Positions 26,917 to 33,075 of a DNA stretch of 33,075 bases are shown in pieces. Both the position numbers and the translations under genes were made by a program. Origin of the DNA: Solirubrobacteraceae bacterium (lineage in GTDB: Bacteria; Actinomycetota; Thermoleophilia; Solirubrobacterales; Solirubrobacteraceae); the NCBI GenBank assembly GCA_016462245.1, contig JAEMTR010000004.1, positions 1-33,075 on the forward strand, given 5' to 3'. How positions within the stretch are numbered: the first letter of the stretch is position 1; every line of letters begins with the position of its first letter. The notes below the pieces were generated by a model. It saw only the letters and a list, made by a program, of their open reading frames with translations. It was not told where the DNA came from and searched no databases.

Positions 26917-26922
26917 ATGATA
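26917..26922 (-). promoter_or_regulatory. Candidate -10 (TATCAT) for the fhaA operon
   Basis: TATCAT on the minus strand 36 nt upstream of the fhaA ATG, with weak -35-like TCGGAC upstream. Confidence 0.35.
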
Positions 26923-26988
26923 CGGCTTTAGCTACTCGTCCGACCATGCTACGGACTGGACCTGCCGCCGCGCCCAGGAGCCTCTTTT

Positions 26989-28734
26989 TCAGCGCTTTTC
27001 TCGCAGCGTCGCCGCCGCCAGCGCGACCAGTGCAGCGAGCGCGCTTCCAGCTACCAAGACGCCAACCTGCGGCATCTGCAGCGGCCAGTGCAGCGCCCCT
27101 GCGAGCAGAACGCTAGCCGTGCTCAGGGTCGCCGCCCAAAGCACGGCCGTTGCGAGCTGAACAGCTACGAGACGGGTCGCCATTATCAACGGCAGGATCG
27201 ATGCTGCGGCGGCCCAGATCAGCGCGACGAGTGGAACGCCGTGGGTGATAATCGCGATCACCGCTTCGCCACCGCCTGCGGCTGAGCCAGCCCAGCCGGC
27301 GGGCAGCGCGAGATCACCGAAGAGCAGCCGGCTGTTGGCGATCGGTTCAGCCAGCGCCAGCCACCAGAAGCCAAGACCGGCAAGCGCAGCGCGATGCTTG
27401 GCGCTGGCGCTGAAACCGGCGAACGCTGGGAAGGCGAGCGCCAAGCTGGCGAGTCCCAGCAGCGGCGCAAGAAATGGCAGCAGCCAGCTGCTCGGGCTGC
27501 GCCCCAGCAGCAGAATCGTCGGCGCCAGTGCCGCCCACAGCAGCACAGCCCAGCCCGGCACGCCAGCAACGACGAAGAAGGCGCTGAGCGCGATAGCGAC
27601 GATTAGCGCGCCAACCCGTGGCAGCAGCGCGACCGCCAGTACAGCGCAGATCACAGTCCAAAGCATCGGCAGCCGCGGCGCGGCGGCAATCGGCTCTAGT
27701 GCCAGCATCGACGCCACTACGAGCGCCGCCGCTGCGACTGCGGCAACCAGCCTCTGCGCTATGAAGAAGGACCGATCAAGGTGCTCTTGATCTGGATCGG
27801 CGAGCAGATCGTGCTGCTGATCCTGCTCGATTGCGACGATGTCGACCGCTCCGGCCGTGGTGTCGGTCTGCGGAAGCCCGTCGATCAAAGCTTCGCGAAG
27901 CTCCGCCAAGCTGCCGCGGTCGAGCTCCTCCGGCTGTACCGCCCAGTCGATCGCGTCACAGATCTGTTCCGGTAGCTCAGGCCGCAGGTGGTTCAGCGGT
28001 GGCAGCCTCGTACCAACCCGCCGCGCCGTTGCAGCAGCTCCCGGAGCGCGGATCGGGTTGACGCCGCTGAAAGCTTCATAGAGGACGAGCGCCAGCGAAT
28101 AGAGGTCGCTCTGGCCGCTGACCGGGCGCCCGTCCGCCTGCTCGGGGGCCATGTAGGCGAGCGTGCCAACGACATCGCCGGTGTGCGTCAGCGCATCATC
28201 GCCGGCAATCAATGCGATCCCAAAGTCGGTCAGTTTGACAATCCCAGCCTCGCCATCGGGGCGGTCGGGAATGATCACGTTGGCCGGTTTGATGTCACGG
28301 TGGATAACTCCGCGCGCATGGGCGTGATTGAGCGCGTCGCAGAGAGCGACGCCGATCCGCGCGACGTCGCGGTCGGACAGTTCGCCGGCTACGAGCCTCT
28401 CGCGCAGAGTCTTGCCGCGGACCAGTTCGGAGACTAGGTAGACCGCTTCGGCGTCGCGGCCAGCTTCGTGGAGGGCAACAATCCCAGGGTGGTTGAGTCG
28501 CGCAGCTGCGATCGCCTCGCGCTCGGCACGGGCCGCCATCGCCGGATCGTGAGCCTCTATTCGTTTGACGGCGACGACGCGATCGAGCCGCTCGTCTAAT
28601 GCCAGCCAAACGACGCCGAAAGCGCCGGCGCCGAGACGGCGCATCAATCGGTAGCGCTCAAGCACAACGGTCGCCGTAACCTCGCCCTCAGACGGCGGGT
28701 CATACTGAACGATCGTTGTGTCGACGGTATTCAC
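26989..28734 (-). CDS. Ser/Thr protein kinase with polytopic membrane C-terminal half; GTG start
   Basis: YRLMRRLGAGAFGVVWLALDE...VAVKRI...HRDIKPANVII...LTDFGIALI...MAPEQADG...; residues after ~330 form several consecutive hydrophobic segments. Confidence 0.92.
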   Translation of the reverse strand: MNTVDTTIVQYDPPSEGEVTATVVLERYRLMRRLGAGAFGVVWLALDERLDRVVAVKRIEAHDPAMAARAEREAIAAARLNHPGIVALHEAGRDAEAVYLVSELVRGKTLRERLVAGELSDRDVARIGVALCDALNHAHARGVIHRDIKPANVIIPDRPDGEAGIVKLTDFGIALIAGDDALTHTGDVVGTLAYMAPEQADGRPVSGQSDLYSLALVLYEAFSGVNPIRAPGAAATARRVGTRLPPLNHLRPELPEQICDAIDWAVQPEELDRGSLAELREALIDGLPQTDTTAGAVDIVAIEQDQQHDLLADPDQEHLDRSFFIAQRLVAAVAAAALVVASMLALEPIAAAPRLPMLWTVICAVLAVALLPRVGALIVAIALSAFFVVAGVPGWAVLLWAALAPTILLLGRSPSSWLLPFLAPLLGLASLALAFPAFAGFSASAKHRAALAGLGFWWLALAEPIANSRLLFGDLALPAGWAGSAAGGGEAVIAIITHGVPLVALIWAAAASILPLIMATRLVAVQLATAVLWAATLSTASVLLAGALHWPLQMPQVGVLVAGSALAALVALAAATLREKR

Positions 28735-28741
28735 TAGCTCC

Positions 28742-28750
28742 TACATTCTG
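28742..28750. promoter_or_regulatory. Overlapping divergent -10-like hexamers (plus TACATT, minus CAGAAT)
   Basis: Plus TACATT-N8-TTG(28756); minus CAGAAT-N10-GTG(28734). Confidence 0.4.
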
Positions 28751-28755
28751 CGTGA

Positions 28756-30006
28756 TTGGCGCGCTGCCTGCCGCAGTACCGAAGCGGTGAATTTGCGAGC
28801 AAACTTGCACTGCGACCGATTTTCAGCTTTCGTAGTCATACTTCGCACTCGCGGTCTACCAACGCCGTGTCCTTAACTGTGTCTTTCTTCGACGACGAGC
28901 CAACTCGAGTTAGTTCCGCCCCGCGGCGCCCGGCCGAGCCGCGCCGTCCTGCCACGCCCGCAGACGAGACCCCCCCAGGCGACCGTCAGACGCTGCGCAC
29001 ACGCCAAGCGATCGCAATCGGCGTCGGCGTAATCCTCTTGCTGATCATCATCTTTGGCGTCAAGGGCTGCCTCGACAGCGCCAGCGAAAGCGCGCTAAAG
29101 GATTACAACCGCAACGTTTCGGCGATTGTCGCCGACTCCAACAACCAAGTAATGGCGCCATTCTTCAAGCTGCTCAGCGGCGGCACGGCAGGAGCCGCAG
29201 CTGGCGACCTGCAGGTTCAGATCAACCAGATCCGCCTCGCCGCCGAGGAAGACGGCAAGCGCGCTAACGAACTTGACATTCCGGGCGAGATGCGTGACGC
29301 GCAGCAGAACTTGATGCTGACGCTCGACCTTCGCTCCGGAGCGCTTACAAAGATTGCCGAGCTACTGCCAAAAGCACAAGGAACCGGCCAGGCGGCCGAA
29401 ACAGCGACGAATGAGATCGCCGGACAGATGCAGGCATTTCTCGCTTCAGACGTCGTCTACTCGCAGCGCACCGCACCGCTGATCAAGCAGGCGCTCGACA
29501 GCGCTGGCATCACCGGCCAGACGATCGAGCCGAGCCAGTCGCTCCCTGGCTACACCTGGCTGGCACCGAGCACGGTCGCGGCAGCGATCGGCGGTCAAGC
29601 TGGTGCTGGAACGACCGATGGCGCGGTCGCCCCAGGCCTCCACGGCCACGCGATCACCAGCACGTCGATCGCCGGCACCGAACTTCAGCCTTCCCCGGCG
29701 GCCAACAAGGTCACCGCTACGCCGCCGGTCGCTGTCACCGTCAAACTGCTCAACGGTGGTGAAAGCGACGAGAAGAACGTAACCGTCACGGTCACTCTCA
29801 CCGCTCCAGGAGCCAAGCCTATAACGGCGAAGAAGGTCGTCAATCTGACCGCCGCCGGTTCCGAAACCGATGTCGCGATTGCGTTGCCTTCCGCGCCTGC
29901 CAGCGGAACTGCCGCCACGCTGACGGTGAAGGTCGACCCCGTTCCGGGCGAGACCGGCACCGACAACAACGAAGCGACCTACACGGTTCTCTTCGCCGGC
30001 GGTTGA
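28756..30006 (+). CDS. Single-TM protein with C-terminal CARDB-like domain; start uncertain (TTG 28756, GTG 28867 or GTG 28879)
   Basis: TM IAIGVGVILLLIIIFGVKGCL; C-terminus VAVTVKLLNGGESDEKNVTVTVTLTAPGAKPITAKKVVNLTAAGSETDVAIAL...TLTVKVDPVPGETGTDNNEATYTVLF is CARDB-like. Confidence 0.82.
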   Translation: MARCLPQYRSGEFASKLALRPIFSFRSHTSHSRSTNAVSLTVSFFDDEPTRVSSAPRRPAEPRRPATPADETPPGDRQTLRTRQAIAIGVGVILLLIIIFGVKGCLDSASESALKDYNRNVSAIVADSNNQVMAPFFKLLSGGTAGAAAGDLQVQINQIRLAAEEDGKRANELDIPGEMRDAQQNLMLTLDLRSGALTKIAELLPKAQGTGQAAETATNEIAGQMQAFLASDVVYSQRTAPLIKQALDSAGITGQTIEPSQSLPGYTWLAPSTVAAAIGGQAGAGTTDGAVAPGLHGHAITSTSIAGTELQPSPAANKVTATPPVAVTVKLLNGGESDEKNVTVTVTLTAPGAKPITAKKVVNLTAAGSETDVAIALPSAPASGTAATLTVKVDPVPGETGTDNNEATYTVLFAGG

Positions 30007-30022
30007 TAGCCCCTCGCGGGTC

Positions 30023-30028
30023 TATCCT
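30023..30028 (+). promoter_or_regulatory. -10-like TATCCT of the DUF4446 gene
   Basis: TATCCT-N9-GTG(30038). Confidence 0.5.
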
Positions 30029-30037
30029 CTGCGCAGC

Positions 30038-30559
30038 GTGAATTCTCTTAACAGCAACGCGGGACTAATCGCTGTAATCGCTGCCGCAATCGCAGTGGTT
30101 GCCTTGGTCGCCGTGGTCGTCGCGCTGAGCAGGCTGCGCAGCTTACGACGCGATCAGAAGCTTGTGATCGGCGAGAGCGAGCGCGACATCACGGCCCACG
30201 CCGCCGAGCTTGAACGTCAGTTCGTCGCACTCCACGATCATTTGATTGACATTGCGACCGGCCTCGAAGGCCGCGTGAGCGCCGCGGAGACGCGACTCGA
30301 CGGTGCGATTAACCATCGGGCAGTCGTTCGATACGACGCCTATAACGAGCTCTCTGGCCATCAGTCGGTCTCAATCGCCTTGCTCGATGCGCACCGCTCA
30401 GGCGTAGTTATCTCTTCGATTCAGCACCGCGACCAGACGCGCTTCTACGTGCGGCAGGTTGAGCGCGGCAAGGGCACCGTCGAACTCTCGCCCGAGGAGC
30501 AGCAGGCCGTTGACGGCGCGATCGCCGGCGAATTGCTCGACCTCGCTGAGAGCGCCTGA
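30038..30559 (+). CDS. DUF4446 family protein; GTG start
   Basis: N-terminal TM; VVRYDAYNELSGHQSVSIALLDAHRSGVVISSIQHRDQTRFYVRQVERGKGTVELSPEEQQAVDGA matches the DUF4446 pattern. Confidence 0.88.
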   Translation: MNSLNSNAGLIAVIAAAIAVVALVAVVVALSRLRSLRRDQKLVIGESERDITAHAAELERQFVALHDHLIDIATGLEGRVSAAETRLDGAINHRAVVRYDAYNELSGHQSVSIALLDAHRSGVVISSIQHRDQTRFYVRQVERGKGTVELSPEEQQAVDGAIAGELLDLAESA

Positions 30560-31407
30560 TGCGCGTCGGTTATCTCGGCCCAGCGGGAACTTTCAGCGAG
30601 CAAGCGATGCACCAGTCGCTGGAACTGGCAGGGCTCGACGGCGAGGCCGAGATCGTCGCGCTGACAACCGTCCACGATGTCGTTAGCGCGGTTCAGGAGG
30701 GAACGGTTGAACGCGCGATCGCGCCAATTGAGAACTCTGTTGAGGGTGGCGTCAACGAGGTCATTGACGCGCTCGTCCACGATGCCCCCGATGTGTCGAT
30801 CATCGGTGAGTACGTGCTCGAGATCAATCCCTGCCTGATCGCCCGCGAGGGCACAGAGCTAAGCGCAGTCACGACCGTCTATTCGCACCCGCAGCCGCTA
30901 GCCCAATGCGCTTCGTTCCTGCGCCGTGAGCTGCCCGGGGCGAAGCTTGAAGCCAGCAACTCAACGGCAGCGGCAGTCGAGCAGGTGCTCAGTAGTGATC
31001 TTGCGGCGGCCGCGCTCGCCAGCCCGGCGGCGGCGATGCACAGCGGCGCAGTCGTGCTCGCCGAGTCGGTCGCCGACCATGACCTGCTGGCAACCCGCTT
31101 CATCTGGCTCTCGCGCTCGGTAAGCGAGCCACCAAGCGAGGGCCAGGCAGGCAAGAGCGCGATCATCTTTTCTGGCGCTGGCGACGGCTCGCCGGGGTGG
31201 CTATTGGACTGCCTCTCGGAATTCGCCAGCAGGTCGATCAACCTGACTCGAATTGAATCGAGGCCTGCGCGGCTCGAGCTTGGCCAATACATCTTCCTGA
31301 TCGACATCGATGGACGAGTCGACGCAGCAGGGCCAGCCGCCGACGCTCTTGGCGGGCTGGGCGAGCACTGCCAGCAGCTTCGCGTTCTCGGCAGCTACCC
31401 GGTTTAA
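30559..31407 (+). CDS. pheA: Prephenate dehydratase
   Basis: MRVGYLGPAGTFSEQAM...AIAPIENSVEGGVNEVIDAL...VYSHPQPLAQC...STAAAVE...ATRFIWL, then an ACT-like domain with NLTRIESRPAR. Confidence 0.96.
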   Translation: MRVGYLGPAGTFSEQAMHQSLELAGLDGEAEIVALTTVHDVVSAVQEGTVERAIAPIENSVEGGVNEVIDALVHDAPDVSIIGEYVLEINPCLIAREGTELSAVTTVYSHPQPLAQCASFLRRELPGAKLEASNSTAAAVEQVLSSDLAAAALASPAAAMHSGAVVLAESVADHDLLATRFIWLSRSVSEPPSEGQAGKSAIIFSGAGDGSPGWLLDCLSEFASRSINLTRIESRPARLELGQYIFLIDIDGRVDAAGPAADALGGLGEHCQQLRVLGSYPV

Positions 31408-31432
31408 GAGCGAAGATAGTTGGCGGCTGCGC

Positions 31433-31452
31433 GCTAGCGGCATTGCGCTAGC
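31433..31452 (+). terminator. Hairpin in the pheA-HNH intergenic region, possible weak terminator
   Basis: GCTAGCG-gcattg-CGCTAGC perfect 7 bp stem; no T tract. Confidence 0.35.
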
Positions 31453-31487
31453 CGTCGGGCTCGCAGTTAGACTCGCGGGCGAGTGAG

Positions 31488-32066
31488 ATGAAGACTCTGA
31501 CCGCATCAGCCCCCGCCCTGCCCGCGCCGCCGATCGCGCGCGATCGGCCGCTGCGCGATCTTGGCCGCGTCCTAGTTCTGAACGCGACCTATGAACCGAT
31601 CAACGTCTGCTCCGTCCGCCGCGCCGCCGTTTTGCTGCTGAAGGAGAAGGCCGACATGATCGAGCGAAGCGACGGCGAGCTGCGCTCTGAGCGACGCGTG
31701 CTGGCGCGCCCGATCGTGATCAAACTTCGCGTCTACGCAAACGTTCCGCGCGATAGCTCGAAGCGCAAGATCACGCGGCGGGCTGTCTTCGCGCGCGATG
31801 GATGGGCCTGCCAGTACTGCGGCACGCGCGCCAACTTGACGGTCGATCACGTGATTCCCCGCTCCAAGGGTGGACTCTCAACTTGGGAGAACATCGTCGC
31901 CTCCTGCGCTCCCTGCAACCGGCGCAAGGCCGACCGTCTGCCGGCTCAGATCAACATGCATCCGCGCAAGGCTCCGCGCGTCCCTGGGGCGCACGTTTTC
32001 ATCACCGTCGCCGCGCAGAAGATTCCCCCGGCTTGGCTCCAGTGGCTCCCTGCTGAAGTGGCGTAA
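31488..32066 (+). CDS. HNH endonuclease family protein
   Basis: VLNATYEPINVCSVRRAAVLLLKEKA...RDGWACQYCGTRANLTVDHVIPRSKGGLSTWENIVASCAPCNRRKADRLP, canonical HNH with CxxC pairs. Confidence 0.94.
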   Translation: MKTLTASAPALPAPPIARDRPLRDLGRVLVLNATYEPINVCSVRRAAVLLLKEKADMIERSDGELRSERRVLARPIVIKLRVYANVPRDSSKRKITRRAVFARDGWACQYCGTRANLTVDHVIPRSKGGLSTWENIVASCAPCNRRKADRLPAQINMHPRKAPRVPGAHVFITVAAQKIPPAWLQWLPAEVA

Positions 32067-32098
32067 TCGCCATCCCTGAGTCCTGCTAGATTCCGCGA

Positions 32099-32344
32099 TA
32101 CCAGAGAAAGGGGGTGGTCCAAATCGAAAAACCAATGTTTTCCGGGACCCTGGAGGTGACCGGCCGCTAGCGCGGTTGGCTGGACCCGCTAAGCGGAATC
32201 CAATCCGGGACACCGTTGGCCGATTCGCCGGAGCTGGTCCCCCCGGCCGCCCGCATAAGTTGCGAGTGAAGAACGACCGGCCGATTTAAATTCAGTCAGC
32301 AGTTGGGAAGGGCGTCGGGTTTATATCCGGCGCCCTTTTCTTTT
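32099..32344 (+). ncRNA. Putative structured non-coding RNA ending in an intrinsic terminator
   Basis: Non-coding interval between the HNH gene and gyrA with hairpins at 32116-32149, 32160-32179, 32182-32201, 32200-32219, 32227-32247 and 32252-32264, then a terminator at 32308-32344. TAGATT -10-like hexamer at 32087-32092. Confidence 0.6.
32308..32344 (+). terminator. Rho-independent terminator
   Basis: AAGGGCGTCGG-gtttatat-CCGGCGCCCTT (11 bp, one G-U) followed by a T-rich tract (ttttctttt). The minus-strand reading lacks a T tract. Confidence 0.9.
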
Positions 32345-32352
32345 GCGGCGAG

Positions 32353-33075
32353 CTACTCGTCTTCTTCGTCGGCCGCTTCAGCGTCTTCGTCAGCGTCAGT
32401 GTCCGTGTCTTCCTGATCCTGCTCGTCCTCTTGCTCGAGCTCTTCTTCGACGAGCTCAGCATCTTCGCTGACGACTTCGGCCTCTGTGGCCTCTGTGGCC
32501 TCGAGCTCGGCGCTCTCGCCCTCAGCGGTCTCAGCGTCTCCCTCGGCGTCCTCTACGACCATCGCAACGGCGCTGACAACGTCGCCGTCACGCACATTCA
32601 TCGTCTTGACGCCTTGGGCGCTGCGCCCGTACCTGTTGATGCCGCTGGCTGCGGTCCGCTGAACCATTCCCTCGCGTGAGATGAAGATCAGGTCCTGGTG
32701 CTCTCTTACGACGAGCGCGCCGGCGAGGCCGCCCTTGGCTTCGGTCAGCGCGATCGTCTTGACGCCCTTGGCGCCACGCTTCGTCTTGCGGTATTCGCGC
32801 ACCTGGGTCCGCTTGCCGTAGCCGTTGTCGGTGATCACGAGCAGGTCCATGTCGTCGCGGGCGATGTCCATCGCGATCACTTCGCCCTTCTCGCCAACGT
32901 CCATTCCCTTGACGCCGCTCGTGCTGCGGCCCATCGAGCGGGCGTCCGATTCAGCGAAGCGGACGGTCAGCCCGGCGCGCGAGGTGATCAGCACCTCATC
33001 GTCCTTGTCGACGCCGCGAACGACGATCAGCTCATCGTCGTCGCGAATCTTGATCGCGATGATGCCGTCGGCCTT
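32353..33075 (-). CDS. gyrA: DNA gyrase subunit A, C-terminal beta-pinwheel region plus acidic tail; 5' part lies beyond window
   Basis: Reverse strand is open to the window edge: KADGIIAIKIRDDDELIVVRGVDKDDEVLITSRAGLTVRFAESDARSMGRSTSGVKGMDVGEKGEVIAMDI...AQGVKTMNVRDGDVVSAVAMV, then an E/D-rich tail. Confidence 0.93.
   Translation of the reverse strand, partial: KADGIIAIKIRDDDELIVVRGVDKDDEVLITSRAGLTVRFAESDARSMGRSTSGVKGMDVGEKGEVIAMDIARDDMDLLVITDNGYGKRTQVREYRKTKRGAKGVKTIALTEAKGGLAGALVVREHQDLIFISREGMVQRTAASGINRYGRSAQGVKTMNVRDGDVVSAVAMVVEDAEGDAETAEGESAELEATEATEAEVVSEDAELVEEELEQEDEQDQEDTDTDADEDAEAADEEDE

Noticed and set aside
32074-32080. CCCTGAG, reminiscent of a TPP riboswitch core
   Set aside because: No other TPP element motifs and no downstream plus-strand gene.
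31878-32213. 111-aa minus-strand ORF spanning the HNH 3' end and the ncRNA region
   Set aside because: Mostly antisense to the HNH gene, no motifs; the interval is better explained as structured RNA.
1-33075. CRISPR arrays, transposases, integrases, tRNA/rRNA genes
   Set aside because: No spaced direct-repeat array, no mobile-element protein motifs and no tRNA T-loop/acceptor patterns were seen on either strand.

Overview
The window is a dense, high-GC, ~33 kb chromosomal segment, probably from an actinobacterium. A Thermoleophilia/Solirubrobacterales-like source is an inference from gene content only. The left half (1-14.7 kb) is a surface-polysaccharide locus: three or four glycosyltransferases, a flippase, a GT-C-like membrane transferase, an O-antigen ligase, a FlgD-Ig-like surface protein, a histidine phosphatase, a LytR_C protein, a FlaA1/CapD-type NDP-sugar dehydratase, a DUF354 protein and a DegT aminotransferase. 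The middle holds dedA-uppP-purM, a Ser/Thr kinase with a discoidin-like C-terminus, and the conserved actinobacterial growth/division operon fhaA-fhaB-pstP-rodA/ftsW-pbpA-pknB on the minus strand. That operon is extended here by ddl and joined throughout by 1-4 bp overlaps. The right end holds a second membrane kinase, a CARDB-like protein, a DUF4446 protein, pheA, an HNH endonuclease and the 3' end of gyrA. Three observations deserve follow-up. (1) A ~245-nt multi-hairpin region with a strong plus-strand intrinsic terminator lies between the HNH gene and gyrA and is probably an unannotated ncRNA. (2) TANNNT -10-like hexamers sit 7-10 nt upstream of many start codons, including face-to-face overlapping pairs in very short divergent gaps, which suggests widespread leaderless transcription. 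(3) Convergent genes share palindromic stop overlaps (TTAA, CTAG), one of them inside a perfect hairpin. I found no CRISPR array, tRNA, rRNA or mobile element.
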